From assembly GCA_030429735.1 (NCBI GenBank), contig JAUIET010000008.1:1-64000 (forward strand): a DNA stretch of 64,000 nt, written 5' to 3'. The translations under genes and the position numbers were made by a program. The DNA comes from Gammaproteobacteria bacterium (GTDB lineage: Bacteria; Pseudomonadota; Gammaproteobacteria; Pseudomonadales; JAUIET01). The first letter of the stretch is position 1. Each line of letters begins with the position of its first letter. The notes below the pieces were generated by a model. It saw only the letters and a program-made list of their open reading frames with translations, made no database searches and was not told where the DNA came from. Shown here piece by piece: positions 16,349 to 24,839 of this stretch.

Positions 16349-17062
16349 ATGGCGACGATCTATGTGGTCCGTCATGGCCAGGCATCGTTTGGCGCGGCAA
16401 ACTACGACCAGCTCTCTGCACTGGGTTGCCGCCAGGCAGAAGTGCTGGGTCATTACTTCCGCGATTGCGATATTCAATTTGATGCGGTCTACAGTGGCGA
16501 TTTACAACGCCAGCAAAAAACGGCGCAGCTGGCAATCAGCGCCCAGCCTGACTTGCCTGATCACCACATTGACCCGCGTTTTAACGAGATTCAGAACGAT
16601 GAACAGATCAAGTATCTGTTACCAGAGCTCATCAAACATCAGCCGGCCCTGAAGCAGATCGTTGACTCTGGCGCCACCGACAGCAAGAGCTTCCAGAAAA
16701 TAGTGGAAGCGTCGTTTAACTTTTGGGTCTCAGAGCAATGTCAGGATGAACGGATCCAGAGTTGGGCGAGTTACTCACGCGGTGTACGTGACGCTATGTC
16801 CGACGTAATGAGTGCCCACGGTTCGGGCAAAACGATTGGAATTTTCGCATCCGGTGGCACAATAGCGACCATTGTTGCGCAGGTTTTGGGGCTCAGTGGT
16901 GAGCACACTTACCGCTTCTACGAGCCCGTGATTAATTGCTCTGTTACTCAACTTTTCTACAGTCAGGGCGGTGCGAAGGTGTCACTGTCTTACTTCAATG
17001 ATCATTCTTTTCTTGATGTGCTGGGTAGGCAGCTTGGCGAGTCTCTGGTTACCTATCGCTGA
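16349..17062 (+). CDS. Histidine phosphatase (phosphoglycerate-mutase-like) family protein
   Basis: A 237-residue protein with the RHGQ signature (phospho-acceptor His9) and YSGDLQRQQKTA. The second catalytic histidine, normally in a HGG motif, appears as serine (FASGGTIATI), which may alter or weaken activity; it may also be a subfamily trait. It starts 2 bp after the SDR and is the last gene of the ChsH2-like operon. Histidine phosphatases and phosphotransferase-like relatives accompany several acyl-CoA catabolic clusters, but its reaction here is unknown. Confidence 0.75.
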   Translation: MATIYVVRHGQASFGAANYDQLSALGCRQAEVLGHYFRDCDIQFDAVYSGDLQRQQKTAQLAISAQPDLPDHHIDPRFNEIQNDEQIKYLLPELIKHQPALKQIVDSGATDSKSFQKIVEASFNFWVSEQCQDERIQSWASYSRGVRDAMSDVMSAHGSGKTIGIFASGGTIATIVAQVLGLSGEHTYRFYEPVINCSVTQLFYSQGGAKVSLSYFNDHSFLDVLGRQLGESLVTYR

Positions 17063-17266
17063 CTGAGCCTGCTAGCTCAATCCGGGCATATTGCTCGACA
17101 CTTGGTCAAATAATAGCCGCTAGTTGATAAACGGCGTTGTTTTCAGTACTTTAGGGTGATTACTATAAGCAAATCACGCGGCAAGACGCCGTTTTCAGAG
17201 CTTCAGGGAATAAGCAGCGGAACTGGTTCACAAAGAACTGTTCCACCAACTAAATGCTGAATACTG

Positions 17267-17683
17267 ATGATGTCAAACCAAGAACAAGCGATTTCAGAAA
17301 CCAGTGGCATCCGTGCCGAACGCGGTGAAGCCCTGCTCGATCATACGCAACGCCAACGCCGCTCATCCACTCCACAATTTATCGCCGCCATGATTGTTTT
17401 GCTGCTTGCCTGCGGACTGGCCTTCGGTGCGAGCGCAATGGGCGCGTTTGCTGCAACACCTGACGCCGAAACACATGGCCAAGCCGAGCTGGAGGCACAA
17501 GGTGCTGTACAAGATAAAGAGCAGCATGACCGGCAAGCAAAGCGCAGTTCTGCATTTTGTATATTTGGTATTGATGACATCAAATTGCGTCCGTCAGCAG
17601 GCCGCATGAAAGGTGAGGAGCGAAAACCATTACATAATGAAAATGGGGATTGCTGGATGGATAAGCCCGGGCAGATGGCCTGA
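17267..17683 (+). CDS. Hypothetical single-pass membrane protein
   Basis: A 138-residue open frame with one hydrophobic segment (about 37-62, FIAAMIVLLLACGLAFGASA) and a charged C-terminal half containing two cysteines. No family was recognised. No strong ribosome site precedes the tandem ATGs at 17267/17270. It fills most of a 666-bp gap between the histidine phosphatase and the next SDR; the 204 bp before it hold nothing I recognise. It may be a real lineage-specific gene or a chance frame. Confidence 0.4.
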   Translation: MMSNQEQAISETSGIRAERGEALLDHTQRQRRSSTPQFIAAMIVLLLACGLAFGASAMGAFAATPDAETHGQAELEAQGAVQDKEQHDRQAKRSSAFCIFGIDDIKLRPSAGRMKGEERKPLHNENGDCWMDKPGQMA

Positions 17684-17728
17684 GTAAGCAAGCATGCTAG
17701 CATTCGACTTTTCCATCAGGAGGTCGAT

Positions 17729-18571
17729 ATGTCTGGCGACAAAACAGCGTTTATCAGTGGTGCCAGCCGAGGAATAGGTGCAGAATCTGCTGTTGCCCTG
17801 GCCAAAGCAGGCTACAACGTCGCTATCACTGCACGCACCATGAGTGAAGGCGAGAGCCAGGACTACGTGGCCGGTCATATGCCCCTGCCGGGCAGCCTGG
17901 AAGCCACGGCCTCGGCGGTCCGGGCATACGGCAAGGAAGCCCTTTGTTTGCAGGCCGATGTTCTGCAGCCAGATACGATACAGGCAGCGGCTGAACGCGC
18001 GCTGCAGCACTTCGGCCATATCGATTTCTTATTTAACAATGCGATTTATCAGGGTGAGGGGAACCTCACCCGAACCCTGGATCTTGAACGCAAACACCTC
18101 GACGCGATGTACCAGGGTAATGTCTATACACCGCTGGCCCTGGTCCAGGCGTTCTTGCCCGGTATGCTTGAACGAGGGCAGGGCACTATTCTGAACATGC
18201 TGTCGCACACGGCATTTCATAATCCACCAGCAGCCGCGGACAAAGGCGGGTGGAACTTTGTTTACCCATCGTCAAAAGCAGCGTTGGGGCGCATGGCCGG
18301 CGCGCTGCGGGTTGAACACCCGGACTCCGGCCTGCGTGTGTTCAATATTGAGCCGGGTACAGTCATCACTGAAGTTATGCGCAGCGCTGGCATAGATGAA
18401 GCCACTCTGTCGCAGTTTAAAACCTGCACACCACAGAGTATTGCGGCTGTCGTTGCCTGGCTGGCAGCTAATGAGCCGCTGGCTGAATGGCAGCCTGATC
18501 AGTTGCTCAGAGCGCCATCCATTGCCAAGCAACTCGGTTTGCTCGGAACGGACTCCTTACTAACGCGCTGA
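17729..18571 (+). CDS. Short-chain dehydrogenase/reductase
   Basis: A 280-residue SDR with cofactor loop SGASRGIGAE, NNAIYQ in place of NNAG, and YPSSK as Tyr-x3-Lys. An insertion of about 20 residues after the second beta strand (ARTMSEGESQDY) resembles members acting on larger hydrophobic alcohols. A strong AGGAGG lies 8 nt before the ATG. Convergent with the SDR on the opposite strand, 15 bp apart. Substrate unknown; the surrounding genes suggest an acyl or steroid alcohol. Confidence 0.83.
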   Translation: MSGDKTAFISGASRGIGAESAVALAKAGYNVAITARTMSEGESQDYVAGHMPLPGSLEATASAVRAYGKEALCLQADVLQPDTIQAAAERALQHFGHIDFLFNNAIYQGEGNLTRTLDLERKHLDAMYQGNVYTPLALVQAFLPGMLERGQGTILNMLSHTAFHNPPAAADKGGWNFVYPSSKAALGRMAGALRVEHPDSGLRVFNIEPGTVITEVMRSAGIDEATLSQFKTCTPQSIAAVVAWLAANEPLAEWQPDQLLRAPSIAKQLGLLGTDSLLTR

Positions 18572-18586
18572 TTCAGGCATCACCGC

Positions 18587-19351
18587 TTACACGTATTGCA
18601 CCGCGCCGCCATCGATTCGGATGTTTTGTCCGTTGATAAAATCCGCTCGCGGGCTGCACAGGAAGGTGACCAGGTCGGCCACTTCTTCACGCTCGGCAAT
18701 GCGGCCACAAGGGTTTGGATAATCTGTCTCAACGACCTTGGCAACGATATCTTCCCAAGCATCCCCCCAGCCATTTTTACTGGCCCGCTTTCTAAACATG
18801 GCTTCGACTTGTTCTGTGCGAATCAGCCCGGGAGCCACCGTGTTGACGGTAACGCCGCTGCCACTGAGTTCCTTGGCCAGGCTCACGCCCAGTGTTGCCA
18901 GAGCGCCTTTGGCCGCGTAGTAGGCGGGCATAATATTGTTCGGTTGGTGTGACCCAATCGTACCCAGGTTGATGATCCGGCCCCAACCAGCGTTTTTCAT
19001 CGCCGGCATAAACGCCTTTGCCAACCGTGCCGCTGACAACACATTGATTTGGTACATTTCAAGCCATTTGTCAGTATTCGCTGTGCTCCAGCGATGCATA
19101 TCTGCAGACCCATAATTATTCACCAGAATATCGATACCATGACCGAGTTCGGCAACTGCTCTGACTACGGCTTCGCACCCTTCATCGCTGGCGATATGGC
19201 CGCAAACCGATAGCGGCTTATCGGGCGCCAAATCGTTCCCGTGATAGATAACCGTGGCTCCCTCGGCGCTCAGCGTGTCGGCAATAATCTCTCCGGTGCG
19301 GCGATCACTGCCGGTAACCAGAGCGGTTTTGTTCTCAAGATGTAACTGCAT
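18587..19351 (-). CDS. Atypical short-chain dehydrogenase/reductase
   Basis: A 254-residue SDR whose cofactor loop reads TGSDRRTGE instead of TGxxxGIG, and whose NNAG motif is NNYGSAD. The catalytic YYAAK and the terminal IRIDGGA remain. The altered dinucleotide-binding loop suggests unusual cofactor binding or reduced affinity. It lies 6 bp downstream of polB on the same strand, so it is probably transcribed with it, an odd pairing. The function is not predictable. Confidence 0.8.
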   Translation of the reverse strand: MQLHLENKTALVTGSDRRTGEIIADTLSAEGATVIYHGNDLAPDKPLSVCGHIASDEGCEAVVRAVAELGHGIDILVNNYGSADMHRWSTANTDKWLEMYQINVLSAARLAKAFMPAMKNAGWGRIINLGTIGSHQPNNIMPAYYAAKGALATLGVSLAKELSGSGVTVNTVAPGLIRTEQVEAMFRKRASKNGWGDAWEDIVAKVVETDYPNPCGRIAEREEVADLVTFLCSPRADFINGQNIRIDGGAVQYV

Positions 19352-19357
19352 AAGGCC

Positions 19358-21697
19358 TCAAAACATGTTCATTTGTGCACTGGTGAGCTCGCTGAAACTG
19401 TCTCCCAGAAAATGCAGAATACCATCGGCTGCGGGTGCGAGCTGGCGGTCCAGATAGTGTTGATAGTCTATTGCCGAGCTGAGCCGCTCTATTGGCTCAG
19501 GCCCGTTTAAAGTAATCAGATACTCAATGTACCGACCAGGATTGTCGAGCTTTCTTGCGGCCTGAACGTGAGGTGGAACATTCTTTACATAATCGTCAAC
19601 ATTGCGTCTTAGTCGCTTTCTGTACACCAGCTTGTCGTCCAGTTCCCCCGCTAACAAATGCTGGGCGGTTTTTTCTACCAGCGCAGTGTATTCCTTGTCA
19701 TTAAATACAAGCCAATACAATTCGCGCTGAAATTCGCGGGCCAGTGGTGTCCAGTCGGTGCGTGCCGCTTCCAAACCTTTAAACTGCAGCTCGAGGGTAC
19801 CCTGGCGATTGCGCAGCATGCCTGCATAGCGCTTCTTACTGCCTTTGCTGTCACCGCGGATGGTCGGCATGAGAAAGCGAAGGTAATGCGTTTCGAATTC
19901 AATTTCCAAGTGGCTTTTCAGTTGCATTTCGTGCTGCAAAAATTGTCGCCAATGTGAATTGAGAGACCGCGCCAGCTGTTCACCTGCGTGTTGTGCCATT
20001 GTTTCAGTGTGGCTTTCTGGCAGCAGTACAAACAGCGAATCAGTATCTCCATAGATCACCCGAAAACCTTGTTGCTCAATCAGTCGCAAGCTGTCGGTAA
20101 TAATCTGATGGCCGCGCAAGGTGATGCTGGATGCCAGTTTGGGATCATAGAACCGGCAGGCCGGTGTTCCGAGAACGCCATAAAACGAATTCATTATGAT
20201 CTTGATTGCCTGGGACAACGCGGTGTCATTGACCTGCTTGGCCGAATCCCGGCGTTGCCAAAGCTCGCTGACCAGGTCCGGTAATATGGCGTGCTGGCGC
20301 GAAAATCGGGCATCAAGATAACCCTCTACGCTTGTTGAGTCTGCTTCCAGCTCAGCAAGGTGCATACCCAGCGGATCAATCAGAAATGTTCGGATGATGC
20401 TTGGGTACAGCGACTTGAAATCCAGCACAAGTACATTGCTGTACAAGCCGGGTTCGGAATCCAGAACGTAGCCACCCGGACTGCCCAGCCCGGTGCCGCG
20501 GTTACTATCAACGTTTGGCGCCACAAACCCTTTGCGATGCAGCCTGGGTAGATAGACATTATCAAACGTGGCGACAGAGCCGCCCATTCTGTCGATATCC
20601 AGCCCGGTCATTTCAGCGCGCTGAATCGCAAAATTAAGCAGATCGGCGTGCTCAAAAATATCCTGTACCAGGAAGCAGTCCTGAATGTTGTACTCGGCCA
20701 GCTGTTCTTTGTTTTCTCTGAAGCGGCGATTTATCTCCCTCACTTTTTCAGGACCACTTTGTTTGATTATCTTTCCGACGCCGAGCATTTCTCTGGCAAC
20801 GTTATCCAGCGCAAAGCTCTCGAAGCTCCAAAAGCCCGCCCGCAGAAGTTCCACCCCATCCAATACAGCGCGCCCGGGTAAGCGCGCTCTTGATGGGGCT
20901 TGTATGCCGCGCTGGCTTGTGTCTCGTGGCATCACAAATCCATGCTCATCTGCACGCCCCAATTTGAATGGTATATTCAGCTGCCTGCATTTCTTCTGCA
21001 GAAAATACAGATCGAAGCCAATTACATTCCAGCCAATGATCAGATCAGGATCCAGATCTCGAAACCAGGAGAAAAATGCATTCAGTAGCAGTGTCTCAGT
21101 GTCAAAGTAACGAACCGAGTACCGCGTATGAGTAGAATCTTTGCCACTTCCCAGCATAAACACCAACGATGCGGATTCATGAGCCACACCAATGGAATAG
21201 AGTGTGTCGCCGAAACCGTCGGTCTCTATGTCCAGGGACGCGGCTTTCAATACTGGCTGATAGCTGCTTGGCGCGATTTTTGGGTTGTGGGCAAGCCAAT
21301 GGCGACCCTGTTGGACAAGCTCACCCTGCACGCGGAAAGACGCCATGATGAAGCGTTCCATAAGATACCGATCGACCAGTTTTATGTCAGATTCGAACAG
21401 ATTGTGATGGGCCTGCGCAAAGTCTTTGTATTGTTGATGCGAACGAAAATACAAACCGTCCATGGGTTCGCCAGCCAGGCTTCTCAGTGACAGCGCGTCG
21501 CGCCGCAGGCCTTGTTCCTCAGGCAGCACATGGTCACGCCGGCAAAAACAAACAGCCTGCTGTCCGGTCAGACGGACAAGCAATGGGCCGCGGTCGGTGC
21601 TCGCCCAGTAGTTCAGTTCGATGCCCTGACTGGTGTCGCGCCAATGGCGGCTCAGCAGGAAGCCTGATACGATCGCACTTTGTTCACCACGTGTCAT
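19358..21697 (-). CDS. polB: DNA polymerase II (family B)
   Basis: A 779-residue family B polymerase of the E. coli Pol II type, used in replication restart and translesion synthesis. Exonuclease motifs are SLDIETD (Asp156, Glu158), GWNVIGFD and YNIQDCFLV; polymerase motifs are DFKSLYPSII, KIIMNSFYG and YGDTDS, with KKRYAG nearby. All catalytic acidic residues are present, so both activities should be intact. The start is 16 bp from the divergent NTF2-fold gene, so promoter elements must overlap that gene; I found no obvious LexA box in the short gap. Confidence 0.96.
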   Translation of the reverse strand: MTRGEQSAIVSGFLLSRHWRDTSQGIELNYWASTDRGPLLVRLTGQQAVCFCRRDHVLPEEQGLRRDALSLRSLAGEPMDGLYFRSHQQYKDFAQAHHNLFESDIKLVDRYLMERFIMASFRVQGELVQQGRHWLAHNPKIAPSSYQPVLKAASLDIETDGFGDTLYSIGVAHESASLVFMLGSGKDSTHTRYSVRYFDTETLLLNAFFSWFRDLDPDLIIGWNVIGFDLYFLQKKCRQLNIPFKLGRADEHGFVMPRDTSQRGIQAPSRARLPGRAVLDGVELLRAGFWSFESFALDNVAREMLGVGKIIKQSGPEKVREINRRFRENKEQLAEYNIQDCFLVQDIFEHADLLNFAIQRAEMTGLDIDRMGGSVATFDNVYLPRLHRKGFVAPNVDSNRGTGLGSPGGYVLDSEPGLYSNVLVLDFKSLYPSIIRTFLIDPLGMHLAELEADSTSVEGYLDARFSRQHAILPDLVSELWQRRDSAKQVNDTALSQAIKIIMNSFYGVLGTPACRFYDPKLASSITLRGHQIITDSLRLIEQQGFRVIYGDTDSLFVLLPESHTETMAQHAGEQLARSLNSHWRQFLQHEMQLKSHLEIEFETHYLRFLMPTIRGDSKGSKKRYAGMLRNRQGTLELQFKGLEAARTDWTPLAREFQRELYWLVFNDKEYTALVEKTAQHLLAGELDDKLVYRKRLRRNVDDYVKNVPPHVQAARKLDNPGRYIEYLITLNGPEPIERLSSAIDYQHYLDRQLAPAADGILHFLGDSFSELTSAQMNMF

Positions 21698-21713
21698 AGG
21701 GATTCAGAATATC

Positions 21714-22142
21714 ATGGCTGCATCGGATTCAGAGCAAATACGGCAAACCCTGATTCGTTATGCGCGAGCCTGTGATCGGCGCGACGCGAGTTTGCTTGCG
21801 AGTTGCTTGCACAGCGACATTGAAATAGTGTTGCCTGGTTTGCCGGCAATGAGTGGACCAACCCTGGCTGAGAACACAGTGACGATGCTGGGTGATATGT
21901 TTGAAGCGACTCAACACCGAATTTTCCAGCACGATGCCACTATTGATGGCAACCAGGCGCGTTGTGAAACCTATTGCACCGCGACGCATTTGTTCAAAGA
22001 ACGACGCGATGGCAAAGGCGTGATTGATGAGTGGGCTATTCGCTACCAGGACCAACTGGTTCGCGAGGCACACGGTTGGGTATTCTCCCGCCGGGAGCTG
22101 ATTATTGACTGGAAAGAGGAGCGTCTGGTCAATGTTGGTTAG
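21714..22142 (+). CDS. SnoaL/NTF2-fold protein
   Basis: A 142-residue SnoaL-like protein. The N-terminus (IRQTLIRYARACDRRD) and the spacing of later aromatic and charged residues fit the nuclear transport factor 2-like fold found in small isomerases, dehydratases and beta subunits of ring-hydroxylating dioxygenases. Such proteins are frequent in steroid and aromatic catabolic clusters. Divergent from polB; its stop overlaps the convergent acyl-CoA dehydrogenase end by 4 bp. ATG 21714 was chosen because an upstream frame would overlap polB. Confidence 0.75.
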   Translation: MAASDSEQIRQTLIRYARACDRRDASLLASCLHSDIEIVLPGLPAMSGPTLAENTVTMLGDMFEATQHRIFQHDATIDGNQARCETYCTATHLFKERRDGKGVIDEWAIRYQDQLVREAHGWVFSRRELIIDWKEERLVNVG

Positions 22143-23941
22143 CGAGAGGTCAGCATATCCTCACTGTCACTGAAAATCAGTGTATCGCCCAATTGCGCTA
22201 CTTTGCCCAAGGCAACACTGGCACTCAACAGGTGTGCGCTGAATAATTTCGCCAAATTGATTCGGCTGTTGAGATAGCTTGTGTCGACGTCAGAATTGCG
22301 TTCAGAAAGCTGTTTCTGAGCACTTTGAGCTCCGCGTGCCAATAGCCAGGCGCCCACTGTCTCAGACAGCAAACGCTGGTAGGGCACGCTGCCAGCGGCG
22401 ACGGCTCGAGGCTCATTTTGACTGTGTTTGTGCAGGAAGTGTTCGGCCGTTTCACGGCAGGCGCCAACCGCAGCCAGCAAGTTCGATTGCACGTCGAGCA
22501 AATCCTCAGTCAGCGTGTTGGCGAATTGCTCGATGTCATTGAGCAATGTTTGCCAATGCTTACCACCATCCATTTTTAGCTTTCGGTTGGCCAAATCCCA
22601 GGCCTGAATGCCATTGGTACCTTCATAAATCGGGGTGATACGCACATCTCGGTATAGCTGTGCGACACCCGTTTCTTCGATGAATCCCATGCCGCCAAAT
22701 ACTTGAATTGCTTCAGAACAACATTCAACGCCAATGTCCGAAGAGTAGGCTTTCGACAACGGGGTCAGTAACTCGCTTAAGCCGGCCCAATAGCGAGCTT
22801 GAGCGTCGTCCTTGCACAGATTTTTCATGTCCATTGCTTTCGCGTTCAGGTAACAAATGGCGCGCGATGCTGCAATTTTCGCACGCATGGTCAGTAACAT
22901 TCTGCGCACGTCCGCATGGTCAATAATGGTGCTGTTGTCGCCCGGACTGCATCCCACCGGTATGCCCTGAACGCGCTCCTTCGCGTACGCAAGCGCCATC
23001 TGATAGGCGCGCTCTGCAGCACCCGTACCGTGTAAACCGACATGCAGCCGTGCGTAGTTCATCATCGTGAACATGCACGCAAGCCCCTTGTTCTCCTCGC
23101 CGATTAACCAGCCAACGGCGCCACCATTGTCTCCGTAGCTCATCATGCACGCTGGTGAGCCGCGAAGCCCCAGCTTATGCTCAATACCAGTGCATGTGAC
23201 ATCATTTTTTTCGCCGAGGCTGCCATCCTCATTGGGGATGAATTTAGGTACCAGGAAGAGGGAAATGCCACGTGAACCCGCAGGTGCGCCATCAAGTCTT
23301 GCTAACACCAGATGAACGATGTTGTCGGCGAAGTCCAGTTCGCCACAAGTGATGAAAATCTTGTTACCGGTTATTCGATAAGTACCGTCACCTGCGTCAG
23401 TTGCTTTGGTTTTCAACGCACCGACATCAGAGCCAGCATGAGGTTCGGTTAAATTCATTGTGCCTGTCCACGCGCCACTGGCCATGTTCGGAATGTACAG
23501 ACGTTTCATGGCGTCAGTACCGTGTGCATGAATTGCCTCAACAGCGCCAATGGTCAGGCCTGGCGCCTGAATGAAAGACAAGCCGCCAGCACTCATCATT
23601 TCATGAAACGGACAGTAGCCCAGTTGTCCCAGGCCCTGGCCGCCGTATTCTGTCGGCATGGCCAGCCCAGCCCAGCCGCCGGCCGCGTAAGGTGCCCAGG
23701 CCGCTCGCAGCGCCGTTGGGTAGATCACCTCACCATCAACAAACTGCGCGCCTTCCTGGTCTGCGCTGTGGTTAGCCGGTGCCACGACGTTAGCGATGAG
23801 TTTGCCGCCTTCTTCATAGATGCTTTCCAGCATTTCAGGGGACAATTCCTCACGCCCGCTGAGTTCACCCAGGTCGCTGATGCCTATGCAGTCGGTCAGG
23901 GTAAACAGCATGTCTTTCACAGGTGCGGTGTAGTCAGTCAT
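22139..23941 (-). CDS. Acyl-CoA dehydrogenase (long, C-terminally extended)
   Basis: A 600-residue FAD acyl-CoA dehydrogenase of the long class with an extra C-terminal helical domain. The AMNLTEPHAGSD-like segment (MNLTEPHAGSD), FITCGE and FGGMGFIEETG...YEGTNGIQAWD are characteristic; the glutamate of YEGTN aligns with the catalytic base in many relatives. It desaturates an acyl-CoA between C2 and C3, passing electrons to ETF. Chain-length preference is not predictable. ATG 23941 gives MTDY; a TTG start upstream is less likely. Confidence 0.9.
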   Translation of the reverse strand: MTDYTAPVKDMLFTLTDCIGISDLGELSGREELSPEMLESIYEEGGKLIANVVAPANHSADQEGAQFVDGEVIYPTALRAAWAPYAAGGWAGLAMPTEYGGQGLGQLGYCPFHEMMSAGGLSFIQAPGLTIGAVEAIHAHGTDAMKRLYIPNMASGAWTGTMNLTEPHAGSDVGALKTKATDAGDGTYRITGNKIFITCGELDFADNIVHLVLARLDGAPAGSRGISLFLVPKFIPNEDGSLGEKNDVTCTGIEHKLGLRGSPACMMSYGDNGGAVGWLIGEENKGLACMFTMMNYARLHVGLHGTGAAERAYQMALAYAKERVQGIPVGCSPGDNSTIIDHADVRRMLLTMRAKIAASRAICYLNAKAMDMKNLCKDDAQARYWAGLSELLTPLSKAYSSDIGVECCSEAIQVFGGMGFIEETGVAQLYRDVRITPIYEGTNGIQAWDLANRKLKMDGGKHWQTLLNDIEQFANTLTEDLLDVQSNLLAAVGACRETAEHFLHKHSQNEPRAVAAGSVPYQRLLSETVGAWLLARGAQSAQKQLSERNSDVDTSYLNSRINLAKLFSAHLLSASVALGKVAQLGDTLIFSDSEDMLTSR

Positions 23942-24037
23942 TGGTTTTCTCAAGCATGAAAAACCGGCAAGGTTAGCACAGCGAACTGGCCGCCGTAAGA
24001 TACACTGGTCGCTGGATTAACATGTGGAATGCTGCAG

Positions 24038-24838
24038 ATGGCTGGAAGATTACTAGACAAGGTTGCTCTGATTACTGGCGGTGGCACGGGTATTGGCGCG
24101 GCAAGTGCCATTAGATTTGCGCAAGAAGGCGCGCACAGTGTGATTTGTGGGCGCCGCGAACAACCACTGCAAAAAGTGTGTTCGCAGATAGAATCAGAAG
24201 GAGGAAAGGCCAGTTATTACGTGGCCGACGCCGGTGATGAAAAAGCCTTTGCAACGCTGATTGATACGGTGCTCGCCGACTGCGGTGGTTTTGACATACT
24301 CGTCAACAACTCTGCATCCATTGCCGGAGGAAGTCTTGTGCCCGACACGCCGACCGAAGAATGGCGAGGTACATTCAGGGTGAGTCTGGACGCTGTGTTT
24401 TTTGGCACACGCAGCGCTATGGCAGTAATGCAGACTCGAGGCGGCGGAGCAATTGTTAATTTATCATCGGTGTGCGGCATTCTCGGTACCCCGTACACGG
24501 CCGCATACGCAGCCGCGAAGTCCGGCGTGATCGGTTTTTCGCGAGCAGCGGCGATTGAAGGCGCCGCGCACAATATTCGGGTCAATGTTGTTGTGCCCGG
24601 CGTTGTTTTAACACCCGCTACACAAGCGGCCATACCGGACGAAGCGGGTCTGACATTTACTGCCTCAACAGTACCGCTCAAGCGCATTGCCGACCCGGTA
24701 GAGGTAGCGAACGCCATCTTGTTTCTTGCGTCGGAAGAGGCCTCGTACATCACCGGAACCGAGCTGGTTGTTGACGGTGGCAAAAGCGCCGAATTAAATA
24801 CCGGTGCGGCCACCATGGAAGGCGCGGATATGCAGTAA
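24038..24838 (+). CDS. Short-chain dehydrogenase/reductase
   Basis: A classical SDR of about 266 residues with TGGGTGIG, NNSAS in place of NNAG, LSSVCG with the active-site serine, YAAAK and the terminal LVVDGGK. It resembles the SDR at 15531 in its NNxxS and VTPxxQAA segments, suggesting paralogy. Two starts are possible, ATG 24029 or 24038; neither has a strong ribosome site. It is divergent from the acyl-CoA dehydrogenase and convergent with the metallophosphatase gene, 1 bp apart. Confidence 0.85.
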   Translation: MAGRLLDKVALITGGGTGIGAASAIRFAQEGAHSVICGRREQPLQKVCSQIESEGGKASYYVADAGDEKAFATLIDTVLADCGGFDILVNNSASIAGGSLVPDTPTEEWRGTFRVSLDAVFFGTRSAMAVMQTRGGGAIVNLSSVCGILGTPYTAAYAAAKSGVIGFSRAAAIEGAAHNIRVNVVVPGVVLTPATQAAIPDEAGLTFTASTVPLKRIADPVEVANAILFLASEEASYITGTELVVDGGKSAELNTGAATMEGADMQ

Positions 24839-24839
24839 G

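Noticed and set aside
21698-21713. LexA box controlling polB
   Set aside because: The 16-bp gap has no CTG-N10-CAG pattern; any SOS site would have to lie inside the divergent gene and was not obvious.
24217-24816. 199-residue frame antisense to the SDR gene at 24038
   Set aside because: Overlaps entirely a clear SDR; low-complexity composition typical of antisense shadows in GC-rich codon bias.
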